Source of the DNA: Lysinibacillus sp. FSL K6-0232
GTDB taxonomy: Bacteria; Bacillota; Bacilli; Bacillales_A; Planococcaceae
Direction: 5' to 3'
Assembly (NCBI RefSeq): GCF_038008325.1
Contig: NZ_JBBOYW010000001.1
Span: 2,904,001-2,968,000, forward strand
DNA length: 64,000 nucleotides
The notes below the pieces were generated by a model. That model had not been told where the DNA came from and searched no databases. It saw nothing but the letters and a program-made list of their open reading frames with translations. The position numbers were made by a program, and so were the translations under genes. Positions within the stretch are counted from its first letter, which is position 1, and each line of letters opens with the position of its first letter. Shown in pieces: positions 26,789 through 36,733 of the stretch.

Positions 26789-28636
26789 TTACATGTCCAC
26801 AAAGAACTTTTTATACCATACTAAGAATACATAGGCTGTCCAAATATAACGCGCACGATTTGCTTTACCTGTATAATGCTCATCTAAATAGCCGACTAAT
26901 TGCTTTGTATCGAAAAACTCATTGGCAAAGTCAGTTGTAAACATTTCTTTAACCATATTATAATATTTCTCTTCACGTAACCAATGGCGAATCGGTACTG
27001 GGAAGCCAAGCTTCGGACGTTTTGCCCATTCCTCTGGCAATTCCTGATGTGCAGCCTGACGTAGTACATATTTTGTATCAATATCATTGACACGGTATCT
27101 TGATGGAATATTTTTCGCTAATTCCATCACTTCTTTATCTAAAAATGGTACACGTAGTTCAATCGAGTGTGCCATACTCATTTTATCTGCCTTTAATAAA
27201 ATATCGCCAGGCATCCAAAGGTTTAAGTCTAAGTATTGCATTTTTGTGACATCGTCATCACCAGGCACTTCATCATAAATGCGCTTTGTAATCGACTTAA
27301 CGGATGGCGCATTTTTATAATCTGGCTTTAATACATGAATAGCATCTACTTCATCCCAAACAACCGCTTCCCCAATAAAGCGCTCCTCTACTGTTTGGCC
27401 GCCTTTGACAAGGAAGTTCGTATAGGCATTTTTCGGTAGAGCTTCTGCAATACCACGTAGCTTTTTACGTAAGCCTTGTGGAAGCTTTTCATACTTTTGC
27501 ATTCTGCCTGAGTTTTGATACCAAGAATAGCCACCGAAAATTTCATCAGCACCCTCACCTGATAGTACAACCGTTACATCTTTAGAGGCAAGCTCTGATA
27601 AGAAGTAAAGCGGTACAGAAGATGGATTGGACTGTGGCTCATCCATATGCCATTGAATTTTCGGTAAAGCCTCAAAGCACTCTTCTGCTGTAATATATTT
27701 ACGTTCATTCTGAATATTTAATTCATCTGACAATGCCTTTGCATGATGTGTTTCATTAAACATATCCTCGTAGTCTGCAAAGCCCACTGAGAAAGATTTA
27801 TCAGGGCGCAATAAAGAAGTAATATAGCTTGAGTCAATACCACCTGATAAGAATGAGCCAACTTTTACATCACTAATTTTATGTGCCTCTACAGATTCTT
27901 TCACTGTTGAACGTATATCCGCGATATATTTGTCAATTGGCGCTTCCTGTGCATGGAATTTTTTATCCCAATATTGGACAAGCTGTTTTTGACCATTTTG
28001 AATCAGCATATAGTGTGCTGGTGGCAATTTAAAAACGCCTTTAAAGAATGTTTCATCCATTGCAGAATATTGGAATGTTAAATAAGGGCGCAATGCCTTT
28101 TTATTTAATTCCTTAATAAATGAAGGATGTGGTAAAAATGATTTAATTTCCGATCCGAAAATAAATGTACCGTCTGTTGTATGCTCAGAATAATACAATG
28201 GCTTAATCCCAAAGCCATCACGAGCAATAAACTGTAAATCATTCTTTTTATCCCAAATACAGAAGGCAAACATTCCACGTAGCTTTTTCACAAAATCTAC
28301 GCCATATTCTACATAACCATAAATAAGAACTTCACTATCAGATTGTGTTTTAAATGTATGACCTTTTTCAATTAGGTCTGCACGTAGCTCCTGGAAATTA
28401 AAAATTTCTCCATTAAAAACAAGCACAATATTGCCGTCTTCACTATATAATGGTTGATTCGCTACTTCTGATAAGTCAATAATACTTAATCGACGAAAAC
28501 CTAATGTTACTTTATCGTCACTGTGAATACCACCGCTATCTGGTCCACGGTGAATAATTGTATTCATCATATTTTCAATTGTTTGATGATGATCAATCAC
28601 ATTTGTTCCATTAATATAACCAATAAATCCGCACAT
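26789..28636 (-). CDS. asnB: Asparagine synthase (glutamine-hydrolysing) family amidotransferase
   Basis: 615 residues from the Met of MCGFIGY at 28636; class II glutaminases must begin with Cys after Met removal, so the longer in-frame frame to 28744 is wrong. A GAGGTG site precedes it. The N-terminal glutaminase domain has C2, HRGPDSGG and FNGEIFNF. The synthetase domain has the PP-loop SGGIDSS (about 262-268) and LSGEGADEIFGGYSW. It could make asparagine or amidate cell-wall precursors, since relatives act on peptidoglycan (B. subtilis AsnB on meso-DAP, Lactococcus AsnH on D-Asp). No tRNA-Asn T-box is visible upstream. Confidence 0.9.
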   Translation of the reverse strand: MCGFIGYINGTNVIDHHQTIENMMNTIIHRGPDSGGIHSDDKVTLGFRRLSIIDLSEVANQPLYSEDGNIVLVFNGEIFNFQELRADLIEKGHTFKTQSDSEVLIYGYVEYGVDFVKKLRGMFAFCIWDKKNDLQFIARDGFGIKPLYYSEHTTDGTFIFGSEIKSFLPHPSFIKELNKKALRPYLTFQYSAMDETFFKGVFKLPPAHYMLIQNGQKQLVQYWDKKFHAQEAPIDKYIADIRSTVKESVEAHKISDVKVGSFLSGGIDSSYITSLLRPDKSFSVGFADYEDMFNETHHAKALSDELNIQNERKYITAEECFEALPKIQWHMDEPQSNPSSVPLYFLSELASKDVTVVLSGEGADEIFGGYSWYQNSGRMQKYEKLPQGLRKKLRGIAEALPKNAYTNFLVKGGQTVEERFIGEAVVWDEVDAIHVLKPDYKNAPSVKSITKRIYDEVPGDDDVTKMQYLDLNLWMPGDILLKADKMSMAHSIELRVPFLDKEVMELAKNIPSRYRVNDIDTKYVLRQAAHQELPEEWAKRPKLGFPVPIRHWLREEKYYNMVKEMFTTDFANEFFDTKQLVGYLDEHYTGKANRARYIWTAYVFLVWYKKFFVDM

Positions 28637-28896
28637 TCTATTTTTCACCTCATAATTTAGTGCATAACCTTTACCATAATAGCATGAAAAGACATTTATT
28701 TCATTCCGACAATCCAATTGTATAACAAAATGTTTATGTTTCACTCTACTATAAGCGACTCTTCATCTTGAGAGAAGAGATAAAAAATTATAAAGCACTT
28801 TTCTCTTATTTTCAATGCGAAAGAAGCCCTCCCTTCTATAGACTTCATGTATAATAGGAAAAGTTCCTAATTTGAACAGAAAGTGAGTTTCTAACT

Positions 28897-30147
28897 ATGT
28901 ATGATGTAATTGTAATTGGTGGCGGTCCATCTGGCTTAATGGCGGCAATTGCGGCAGGAGAGCGTAACAAGAAGGTATTATTGCTAGAAAAAGGCGCAAA
29001 GCTTGGCAAAAAGTTAGCTATTTCTGGCGGTGGGCGCTGTAATGTCACAAATCGTTTGCCTGTTGAAGAAATCGTCAAACATATCCCTGGTAACGGTCGT
29101 TTTCTTTATAGCCCGTTTACCGTTTATAATAATGAAGATATTATTACATTTTTTGAAGGGCTCGGTGTGGCATTAAAGGAAGAGGATCATGGACGTATGT
29201 TCCCTGTATCCAACCGTGCACAGGATGTTGTGGATGCACTAATCCGTCAGCTTCAACATTTACATGTCGAGGTGCGCTTGCATACAGCCGTTAATAAACT
29301 CTTAATGGATGATGAAAAAATTTTAGGTGTACGCCTTGCAGATGGCACTGAAATTCGCAGTCAGGCGGTCATTGTTGCTGTTGGTGGAAAAGCTGTACCA
29401 CAAACAGGCTCAACAGGCGATGGTTACCCATGGGCAGAGCGTGCAGGTCATACTGTCACAACATTATTTCCAACAGAGGTTCCTGTTACCTCCAAAGAGG
29501 GCTTTATTCAAACACGTGAACTACAAGGGCTAGCATTACGAGATGTCGCTGTATCCGTGTTAAACAACAAAGGGAAGGTGCTTGTCACCCACCAAATGGA
29601 TATGCTATTTACCCATTTCGGCTTAAGTGGTCCTGCTGTTTTACGCTGTAGTCAATTTGTTGTCAAGGAATTGATGAAAACAGGCTATGAGCCAGTCACA
29701 ATGCGTATTCAAACGCTCGTGAACTATAATGAAGAAACGTGTCTGCAATACTTAAACAAGCTTATAAAGGCAGAGCCAAAAAAAGCTGTGAAAAATATTT
29801 GGAAAGGCATTGCTCCTGAACGTTGGCTATTATTTTTATGTCAACGAGCAAATATTGATGTCCAGCTAATAGGTGCTGACTTGTCCCAAGAGAAAATGCG
29901 TCAGCTAGCACGTTTACTCGTCAACTTTACATTTACAGTAAATGGCACACAATCTCTTGAGAAGGCGTTTGTCACAGGTGGTGGTGTTTCCGTCAAAGAA
30001 ATTGAGCCAAAAACAATGGCTTCTAAGAAAAAAGCGGGCTTGTTCTTCTGCGGTGAAATTCTCGATATTCATGGCTATACAGGTGGCTACAATATCACCT
30101 CCGCCCTTGTAACAGGTCGCATTGCAGGTATGCATGCAGCATTATAA
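28897..30147 (+). CDS. ytfP: YtfP/HI0933 family FAD-dependent oxidoreductase
   Basis: 416 residues. The N-terminal dinucleotide-binding fold [47 protein letters not shown] and the C-terminal [12 protein letters not shown] and [17 protein letters not shown] are all diagnostic for the HI0933/YtfP flavoproteins. The family's reaction is still poorly defined. A TATAAT lies at 28850-28855. It is divergent from asnB and monocistronic. Confidence 0.93.
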   Translation: MYDVIVIGGGPSGLMAAIAAGERNKKVLLLEKGAKLGKKLAISGGGRCNVTNRLPVEEIVKHIPGNGRFLYSPFTVYNNEDIITFFEGLGVALKEEDHGRMFPVSNRAQDVVDALIRQLQHLHVEVRLHTAVNKLLMDDEKILGVRLADGTEIRSQAVIVAVGGKAVPQTGSTGDGYPWAERAGHTVTTLFPTEVPVTSKEGFIQTRELQGLALRDVAVSVLNNKGKVLVTHQMDMLFTHFGLSGPAVLRCSQFVVKELMKTGYEPVTMRIQTLVNYNEETCLQYLNKLIKAEPKKAVKNIWKGIAPERWLLFLCQRANIDVQLIGADLSQEKMRQLARLLVNFTFTVNGTQSLEKAFVTGGGVSVKEIEPKTMASKKKAGLFFCGEILDIHGYTGGYNITSALVTGRIAGMHAAL

Positions 30148-30150
30148 TAT

Positions 30151-30188
30151 AAAGAAGCGTGTCCTAAAAAGAATGGACACGCTTCTTT
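30151..30188. terminator. Bidirectional terminator between ytfP and the AIM24 gene
   Basis: AAAGAAGCGTGTCC (30151-30164) pairs perfectly with GGACACGCTTCTTT (30175-30188). Confidence 0.92.
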
Positions 30189-30879
30189 AGCTTTCACCTG
30201 ACATATATACTTCTTCAAATGGCTGGATAATCACAAAACCTTCTCCTGAAAATGCCATTTGGATCGATTCACCACTACCACGACCAATAAATGTACGGAA
30301 GCTAATATCTGTTTTAAACTCAGGTGTTAAATTGCCTGACCATGCAACCGTTGCATGTGGGTCTGTATAGACCGTTTCCCCCGGCTTTACTAATAATGTT
30401 AATGGCTCAAAATGTGTTGTAATGGCAACTTTGCCTTTACCTTGTAATGTGACATTAAATAGGCCACCTGACATAATCCCTGCCATTTTTCGCATTAAAC
30501 GTATATCCCATTCAATGCTAGGCTCAAATGCTAATAAATCATTACCGTTGACGCAAAGACTTTCATTGTTTAAATCAAAAACAGTAATTTTCTTTCCTTG
30601 GTCTGCTAAATATAGACGACCTTTTCCGCTCGCTTTCATTAATTGCGTGCCTTCACCTGTTAATGCCTTTTTAAACATTTTACCAAGCCCATGCTCCAGT
30701 ACACGCTCACGTTCAAATTTAATATCACCTGTATAGGAAATCATTGCACCCATTTTAGACCAGACATCACCATTTAAATTAACCTCTAATACGCGTTCTG
30801 TTTCTAACTCAAAATAATCGTTCTCATTATCATCCTGCTGTGTTTGACGAACAAATTCATTTAAAGAAAATTTCCCCAT
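30187..30879 (-). CDS. AIM24 family protein
   Basis: 230 residues from the ATG at 30879, which follows GGGAGGG; a longer in-frame opening to 30969 has no site. The double-stranded beta-helix AIM24/DUF124 fold shows in GDVWSKMGAMISYTGDIKF, 'GEGTQLMKASGKGRLYLAD' and the closing SGEGFVIIQPF. The bacterial role is unknown; the mitochondrial namesake affects inner-membrane organisation. No membrane segment is visible. Confidence 0.87.
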   Translation of the reverse strand: MGKFSLNEFVRQTQQDDNENDYFELETERVLEVNLNGDVWSKMGAMISYTGDIKFERERVLEHGLGKMFKKALTGEGTQLMKASGKGRLYLADQGKKITVFDLNNESLCVNGNDLLAFEPSIEWDIRLMRKMAGIMSGGLFNVTLQGKGKVAITTHFEPLTLLVKPGETVYTDPHATVAWSGNLTPEFKTDISFRTFIGRGSGESIQMAFSGEGFVIIQPFEEVYMSGES

Positions 30880-30988
30880 AATAAATCCCTCCCTAATTAC
30901 CTTATATACGTTCATTTTTAGAAAAAGATTCAAGTTTTTATGCTGATAGAATTGACAATCAATAATCACTGTTATATATTAGTTATTA

Positions 30989-31004
30989 ATTGTTATATAA
31001 CAAT
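30989..31004. promoter_or_regulatory. Perfect 16-bp palindrome upstream of the AIM24 gene
   Basis: ATTGTTATATAACAAT is self-complementary and lies 110 bases upstream of the AIM24 start; GTTATATA occurs again at 30971-30978. It may be an operator; the sequence is AT-rich, so chance is not excluded. Confidence 0.3.
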
Positions 31005-31009
31005 ATTGA

Positions 31010-31059
31010 TAAAAAAAGACCATATAAATGCCCCTGTAGTAGGACATCTATATAGTCTT
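31010..31059 (-). terminator. Terminator of the OFA transporter
   Basis: AAGACCATATAAATG (31016-31030) pairs with CATCTATATAGTCTT (31045-31059), with two mismatches, then TTTTTTT on the minus strand. Confidence 0.8.
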
Positions 31060-31064
31060 GATGC

Positions 31065-32336
31065 TTATTGTGTTGTTGACACATTTCCAACATTTTGTGC
31101 CGCTGCTTTTAACGCTGCTTGTTTGCGTACGTTTGCACGTAATGTAATAGAAATAATTAAGGAAGCAGCAATTAATCCTGCAAATACATAGAAAACAGGA
31201 ATATAACTACCATAAGTATTTTTAATCGTATTTACTAACAGCGGTCCAAAAATACCACCTAATGACCAAGTTGTTAATAAATAACCATGAATCACACCAA
31301 GTTGCTTCGTGCCAAATAAATCACTTGCAAATGCAGGTAAGTTTGAGAAGCCACCACCATAGCAACTAACAACTAAGAAAATAAGTGCTTGGAAAAGTAT
31401 AACGTTTGTTGTATGTGGTAAAACAATAAATGTAATTAACTGTGCTGTAAAGAAAATAACAAAAACGTTTGAGCGACCAATATAGTCAGACACAGCAGCC
31501 CAGATTAAGCGGCCACCACCATTAAATAACCCCATGATGCCTACCATTGCTGCAGCTCCTGCCACTGATAGACCAACAATTTCCTGCGCCATTGGAGAAG
31601 CAACAGAAATCATCATAATACCTGCTGTTACATTTACTAAATGCATCGACCATAGCATCCAGAAATGCTTTGTTTTTACAGCTTCGCGTGCTGACATGAC
31701 AGCTAAATCTTTTTTGACAACCGCTTTGCCGTTTTCAGCCGCAGCCTTCATATTTGCTGGCATATAACCAGGCTTAGGCGGTGCTATATAGGAAGCCCCT
31801 AAAATCATTAACGTGAAATAACTTGCCCCTAAAATAAAGTATGTAGTAGAAATGCCAACTGCCTCCATTAAGTTAGCTGCAACGGGTGCTGTAATAAGCG
31901 CACCTGAGCCAAATCCAAGTACAGCCATACCTGTAGCTAAACCACGGCGGTCTGGGAACCATTTTACGAGTGTCGATACAGGCGCAATATAGCCAATCCC
32001 CATACCTAATCCACTTAAAACACCATATGTTAACCAATACATTACAACCGAATCCATTGCAATCGCTACGCCTGCACCAGCTTGTCCTGCTCCAAACAGC
32101 ACAGCTGCTACCATCGCAGATTTACGTGGTCCCATTTTTTCTACTAAACTACCAAATAAAGCAGCTGCAAAACCTGCAAGCCCCATCATAATTGTAAAGG
32201 CAACCGTTACGTTCGTTTCACTCCATCCCATTTCTGTAACAATCGGTAGCTTATACACACTGTATGCATAGGCTCCACCGATTGAAAGATGAATCGCAAT
32301 TGCAGATAATGCAATTAACCATCTATTTTTATTCAT
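31065..32336 (-). CDS. OFA-family MFS transporter (oxalate/formate antiporter-like)
   Basis: 423 residues and about 12 transmembrane helices. The OFA group is indicated by GGAYAYSVYKLPIVTEMGWSE at helix 1, GLGMGIGYIAPVSTLVKWFPDRRG in helix 4-loop, and LAGFAAALFGSLVEKMGPR. Members exchange or import small carboxylates such as oxalate, formate, lactate or pyruvate. It is divergent from the dctS-dctR sensor across an 836-base gap, so shared control is possible. Exact substrate unknown. Confidence 0.85.
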   Translation of the reverse strand: MNKNRWLIALSAIAIHLSIGGAYAYSVYKLPIVTEMGWSETNVTVAFTIMMGLAGFAAALFGSLVEKMGPRKSAMVAAVLFGAGQAGAGVAIAMDSVVMYWLTYGVLSGLGMGIGYIAPVSTLVKWFPDRRGLATGMAVLGFGSGALITAPVAANLMEAVGISTTYFILGASYFTLMILGASYIAPPKPGYMPANMKAAAENGKAVVKKDLAVMSAREAVKTKHFWMLWSMHLVNVTAGIMMISVASPMAQEIVGLSVAGAAAMVGIMGLFNGGGRLIWAAVSDYIGRSNVFVIFFTAQLITFIVLPHTTNVILFQALIFLVVSCYGGGFSNLPAFASDLFGTKQLGVIHGYLLTTWSLGGIFGPLLVNTIKNTYGSYIPVFYVFAGLIAASLIISITLRANVRKQAALKAAAQNVGNVSTTQ

Positions 32337-33172
32337 AAATTCTCATTTCTCCCCTCTTTTGCTACTGTGAAAATTCTATGAACGTCCATGTAAAACAATT
32401 TACCATTAAGAATTATTCAAATGCAAGATGTTTTTCTAAAAAATATTATTTCTCCAAAAAGTATTTTATTTTCCAATCACTCATATCTATCATTAAAACC
32501 TAACAGCCTCTAAGTATAACGATGTTTATCTAACAAAAATTACAACATTTTTTAGATAATATTACTTTTCCACTCTATTGTATAAATTCTATGTAATTAT
32601 ATTAAAATAATTAATTCTGTGTATATTTTCACATACTATCACAATTTATTTATCTTCTTGTATATAAATTTTAGTGCTATTTTCTTTCATCGCGAAAATT
32701 CATCAATAAGAAATATTAGGAATAAAAGAGAATTTTAACTCACAAAGAAATAATTTTTATCATGATAAACGAACGTAAAAAAACAAAAAGAAATGATTTA
32801 TCAACCTTTTAAGGGATTTGCAGGAAAATAAATTATCTCTATACTTTGTATATTCAATAATAATGAATATTTATTGTTATTTTTTTATTATTCAAATATA
32901 TATATTTTTAAACAATCCGCTATAAGCAACGATATTCATATTATTAAAAATTGCTATTTAGTTAGCCGCACAAGCTTTCTTATATTGATTTGCTTATTTA
33001 TGATTCTTTTCGCATTATGCGCGAAAACTGTTATACTACACAATTAAAAATAGTTCCTTTCAATCAATATTGTATTACAACAAATGATTCATTTATGTTA
33101 ATTTATAATAGAACGAAATGCTTCATGTATATAAAGAGGTGATAATTTGTTTAAAGGAGTATCCAGCGTCCT
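32337..33172. other. Long AT-rich divergent control region
   Basis: 836 bases without a credible gene separate the OFA transporter from dctS. The octamer CGCGAAAA occurs at 32691-32698 and 33020-33027, the second inside a perfect inverted repeat just before TATACT (33032-33037). Nothing else of note was seen; a small RNA in this stretch cannot be excluded. Confidence 0.5.
33007..33037 (+). promoter_or_regulatory. dctS promoter with overlapping inverted repeat
   Basis: TTTTCGC (33007-33013) and GCGAAAA (33021-33027) form a perfect 7-7-7 inverted repeat covering the position of a weak -35 (TTCGCA, 33009-33014); TATACT at 33032-33037 is the -10, with a 17-base spacer. The overlap suggests regulator control of the sensor operon. 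Confidence 0.5.
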
Positions 33173-34744
33173 ATGAAAAATATTTCACTACGATTAAAAA
33201 TGTTTATTTTTTCATTTATTATTGTTATTTTCTCGGTTGCCACAAGTGGAGCCATTATGATTCATAATCTTGCTGGAGCGCTTGAAAAGGAATTTGGTGC
33301 ACGAGCCATCGCAATTGCAAGAACCGTATCTCAGCTGACAGATGTTCAAAACAACGTGGGAAAGCCTGCGGGTTTTACTGTTATTCAGCCCATTGCCGAG
33401 CGCATTCGCCTAACAACGGATGTAGATTATATTGTCATTATTGATATGAACCGTATTCGCTACTCACACCCTTCTGAAAAACGACTTGGCACAGTTTTTG
33501 AAGGAGGAGATGAAATCGAAGCATTTTCTCAGCATGAGTATATATCAAAGGCACGGGGTGTTTTAGGCTATTCCGTCAGAGCATTTGTACCTATTATGAA
33601 TGAAGAAGGTACAAAGCAAGTGGGTGTTACTACCGTTGGACTACTTGCACCAAAATGGTATGACCTTGTTGAGGAATATCAGCTCGATATATTGATGTCC
33701 CTTTTTTGGGGATTAGCAATTGGATTAGGCGGCTCTGTATTGGTTGCCAACCATTTAAAACGACAAACCCTTAACTTAGAGCCATATGAAATAGCTCGTT
33801 TAGTGGAAGAACGCTCTGGTATTATTCAGGCAATGGATATTGGTATTTTAGCTACAGATGAACATGCAAATGTCACCTTTATTAATGGACTCGCAAGACA
33901 GTATACGCATTTCTTTGGGCATCAAATTTCAAGAAAGACTTTATTTAAAGGAACTTGGCTGGCAGAGGATATACTTCAACAGCATGAAGCTTATCGACCA
34001 CTTTTAATGTTTGACCAAATGTATTTAGTACGCACCTTCCCTATACGCATTATGGAACAAAATGCTGGCTACCTTATTATGCTAACAGATCGCAAAGAAG
34101 CTAATATGTTAGCGGAGGAATTAACAGGCATTAAAATACTTGTGGATTCATTGCGTGCCCAGCAGCATGAATATATGAATCGCCTACATAGCATTGCAGG
34201 ATTAATTCAATTGGAACGGGATACAGAGGCATTAAGCTTAATTATTGATGAAATAACAGATGAGGAGGAAATTATTCAAAGCTTACATGATAAGATTCAC
34301 GACTATTCTATTCAAGGTTTATTACTTGGTAAATTTTCACGTGCAAAAGAGCTTGGTGTAGAGCTAACTATCGATGACAGCTCAATGCTTGTTGATTTTA
34401 TCAGCGGCTTTTCCAGCGGAGATATGATAACCATTATCGGTAATTTATTGGACAATGCCATGGAAGCTTGCTTTGACCGTACACATAAAGATGTTCATCT
34501 TACATTGATTGGCAATAAGCGCCATCTATTTATTGAGGTACAAGATAGTGGAAAAGGAATTGCTGGCAGACCAGAGCGAATTTTTGAGTATGGCTTTAGT
34601 ACAAAAGGAAAAAGCGGACATGGTATTGGGCTTGCTCTTGTTAAACAAATTGTTGAATCGAATAATGGAGTGATTCAGGTAGAGTCAACCGTCAACATTG
34701 GAACAATTATTACAATCGAAATAGGGGTGACTGAAGAACAATGA
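33173..34744 (+). CDS. dctS: CitA/DcuS-family sensor histidine kinase (C4-dicarboxylate type)
   Basis: 523 residues. Two membrane helices (about 10-30 and 172-192) flank an extracytoplasmic PDC/PASp domain with the family pattern 'VDYIVIIDMNRIRYSHP', used to bind citrate, malate or fumarate. A cytoplasmic PAS follows (MDIGILATDEHANVTFIN), then the SPOB-type phosphoacceptor AQQHEYMNRLHSIAG and ATPase boxes NLLDNAMEACFD and GKGIAGRPERIFEYGFSTKG. It overlaps the regulator gene by four bases. The adjoining TRAP transporter makes C4-dicarboxylates the likely ligands. Confidence 0.9.
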   Translation: MKNISLRLKMFIFSFIIVIFSVATSGAIMIHNLAGALEKEFGARAIAIARTVSQLTDVQNNVGKPAGFTVIQPIAERIRLTTDVDYIVIIDMNRIRYSHPSEKRLGTVFEGGDEIEAFSQHEYISKARGVLGYSVRAFVPIMNEEGTKQVGVTTVGLLAPKWYDLVEEYQLDILMSLFWGLAIGLGGSVLVANHLKRQTLNLEPYEIARLVEERSGIIQAMDIGILATDEHANVTFINGLARQYTHFFGHQISRKTLFKGTWLAEDILQQHEAYRPLLMFDQMYLVRTFPIRIMEQNAGYLIMLTDRKEANMLAEELTGIKILVDSLRAQQHEYMNRLHSIAGLIQLERDTEALSLIIDEITDEEEIIQSLHDKIHDYSIQGLLLGKFSRAKELGVELTIDDSSMLVDFISGFSSGDMITIIGNLLDNAMEACFDRTHKDVHLTLIGNKRHLFIEVQDSGKGIAGRPERIFEYGFSTKGKSGHGIGLALVKQIVESNNGVIQVESTVNIGTIITIEIGVTEEQ

Positions 34745-35409
34745 GTAATCTTTCCGTATTTATCGTAGAGGATGATCCAATGGTACTTGAAGTAAATAAA
34801 GTTTTTTTAACAAGATTGAACGGTTTTCAGCTTGTAGGTGAATCTGTAAATGGACATGATGCCTACCAACAAATTCTAAAAAAACAACCGAATTTGGTTT
34901 TATTAGATATGTTTTTACCAGATATGACAGGCATGGAGCTATTTTTAAAACTTCGTGCAGAGCGTATCCCCTCTGATATTATTATGATTACTGCCGCAAG
35001 AGATGCACCTACAGTACAGGAAGCACTTCGATTAGGGGCTATTGACTATCTTATTAAGCCTTTTCGCTTTGAACGATTTGAAAGAGCTCTGCAACAATAT
35101 AAAAACTCTACGAAAAAGCTTCAAAGCTCACAAACATTTCGCCAAGAGGATATCGATCAATGGCTTGGTATCCAGCTTGAATCATTAGAGCTTCCAAAAG
35201 GGTTAAATGAGCTAACAATGCAGCAAATTCTTGACTATTTAACAACACACCAAACAGCCATTACTTCTGAGCAGCTTGCTCAAAATGTTGGAATGGCTAG
35301 AGTGACTGTACGAAAGTATTTAGATTTTTTAGCGACAAAGGGAACTGTAAAAATTGAATTACAGTATGGAGCAGTTGGTCGTCCAACCAAATATTATTCT
35401 ATTAAATAA
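34741..35409 (+). CDS. dctR: CitB/DcuR-family response regulator
   Basis: 222 residues. A receiver domain (FIVEDDPMVLEVNK, phosphoacceptor Asp in VLLDMFLPDMTGME, IDYLIKPFRFERFE) is joined to a C-terminal helix-turn-helix (TSEQLAQNVGMARVTVRKYLDFL) of the DcuR/CitB type. ATGA overlap with dctS gives coupled translation. It presumably activates the TRAP operon that starts 220 bases downstream and perhaps the OFA transporter. Confidence 0.92.
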   Translation: MSNLSVFIVEDDPMVLEVNKVFLTRLNGFQLVGESVNGHDAYQQILKKQPNLVLLDMFLPDMTGMELFLKLRAERIPSDIIMITAARDAPTVQEALRLGAIDYLIKPFRFERFERALQQYKNSTKKLQSSQTFRQEDIDQWLGIQLESLELPKGLNELTMQQILDYLTTHQTAITSEQLAQNVGMARVTVRKYLDFLATKGTVKIELQYGAVGRPTKYYSIK

Positions 35410-35414
35410 TTAAC

Positions 35415-35473
35415 AATCTGCCTTTTCCTAAAGCTCTATTGACAATCGCATAGGAAAAGGCAGATTCTTTTTT
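35415..35473 (+). terminator. Terminator of dctS-dctR
   Basis: AATCTGCCTTTTCCTA (35415-35430) pairs perfectly with TAGGAAAAGGCAGATT (35451-35466), followed by CTTTTTTT. Confidence 0.92.
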
Positions 35474-35564
35474 TATTTATTAGCATATCTGTTTTGTAAC
35501 AGTTTATTAAAATAGCAAATTGTTATATACCATAAATACCAAAATGTTCATTAAAACCATAATA

Positions 35565-35592
35565 TTGAGTATTGAATGGAATAAGCTACAAT
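35565..35592 (+). promoter_or_regulatory. Sigma-A promoter of the TRAP operon
   Basis: TTGAGT (35565-35570), a 16-base spacer and TACAAT (35587-35592) lie 41 bases upstream of the first DctP gene. Imperfect boxes would suit an activator-dependent promoter. Confidence 0.55.
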
Positions 35593-35632
35593 AAAAACTG
35601 TTCACATCTTATAGTATTAGGAGTGAATTTAT

Positions 35633-36676
35633 ATGTGGATCAATCGTTTAATATACATTTCTGTTAGCGTTCTCATTTTGCTGACAATTCTGCTAGTTTC
35701 ATGCCAAGAAGATTTTTACCCTACTGATAATGAGCAGTTAAGTCATGAGGAACAAATCGTTATTCGATTTTCGCATGTAGTTGGTGAAAACACACCAAAA
35801 GGCATGGCAGCCTTAAAATTTGCAGAACTAATTAAAGAACGTAGTAATGGCTATATCGAAGTTCAAGTGTTTCCAAATGGTGTTCTTTATAAAGATGGCG
35901 AGGAGCTAAATGCACTATTACGTGGTGATATTCAAATGATCGCCCCTGCTATTTCAAAAATTACAACACTTGTACCGGAATGGTCTGTTATGGATTTACC
36001 TTATGCATTTCAAAATGCAGATGAAGTTCATACATATGTTGAGAGTGATGTTGGTCAAGCATTAATGGCTAAATTAAATGCCCATAATTTATTGCCAATG
36101 GGCGTGTGGGATAGTGGATTTAAGCAGCTTAGCAACAGCATTCGACCAATTAAAGCTGTGCAAGATTTAAAGGGCTTGCGTGTAAGAATTATGCCTAGTG
36201 ATATTTTAGATGAACAATTTTCGATTGTTGGCGCCTATCCGAAACGTATTGATTTTAATACTGTTTTTCACCAGCTCCAAAAAGGCAATGTTGATGGTCA
36301 GGAAAATACGCTAACGAATATTACGAGCAAAAATTTATATTCGTTGCAAGACTATTTAACAATTAGTAATCATGGCTATCTTGGTTATTTACTATTAATG
36401 AACCATGAATTTTGGAACTCCCTTCCAGAGGATGTGCAAACATTATTAATTGAAACATTAGAGGACGTACAACAATACGAATGGCAGCTTGCAGAGGATT
36501 TAACAATGGAGCGGCTAGAAGAAATGGAAGCATGTAATTGTATCCAAATTCATCATCTATCTGAGAAAGAGATGGAGGAATGGGCAGCTGCCTTTGAGCC
36601 TGTCTATCACTATTACACAAATAGCTATGGCAAAAAGTATATTCAAGCACTTCCAAAAAATCAATCACAGCACTAA
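35633..36676 (+). CDS. DctP-family TRAP solute-binding lipoprotein, paralogue 1 (possible DctB-like co-sensor)
   Basis: 347 residues. The signal ends in a lipobox (LTILLVSC), so the protein is anchored on the outer surface. DctP-family features include IVIRFSHVVGENTPKG, the carboxylate-binding arginine in KGLRVRI, and GNVDGQENTLTN. It is clearly related to the next gene but diverged. In B. subtilis a DctP-like protein, DctB, works with the DctS sensor, so one of these two copies may be a co-sensor; this copy, nearest the sensor genes and the more divergent in its substrate loop, is my candidate. Alternatively it binds another acid for the same permease. Confidence 0.8.
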   Translation: MWINRLIYISVSVLILLTILLVSCQEDFYPTDNEQLSHEEQIVIRFSHVVGENTPKGMAALKFAELIKERSNGYIEVQVFPNGVLYKDGEELNALLRGDIQMIAPAISKITTLVPEWSVMDLPYAFQNADEVHTYVESDVGQALMAKLNAHNLLPMGVWDSGFKQLSNSIRPIKAVQDLKGLRVRIMPSDILDEQFSIVGAYPKRIDFNTVFHQLQKGNVDGQENTLTNITSKNLYSLQDYLTISNHGYLGYLLLMNHEFWNSLPEDVQTLLIETLEDVQQYEWQLAEDLTMERLEEMEACNCIQIHHLSEKEMEEWAAAFEPVYHYYTNSYGKKYIQALPKNQSQH

Positions 36677-36733
36677 CTTGGGTTCAAAAGGGCAACCTTT
36701 TAACTATAATCATAACATTTAGGGGGATATGTA

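Noticed and set aside
28637..28744. 36-residue extension of asparagine synthase
   Set aside because: The catalytic cysteine must be the second residue, and GAGGTG precedes the ATG at 28636.
28637..28896. Asparagine T-box before asnB
   Set aside because: No TGGGTGG-type T-box sequence or terminator in the region.
30989..31004. Fur or PerR box
   Set aside because: The palindrome does not match the NATWATNATW-type arms, and no iron or peroxide gene is adjacent.
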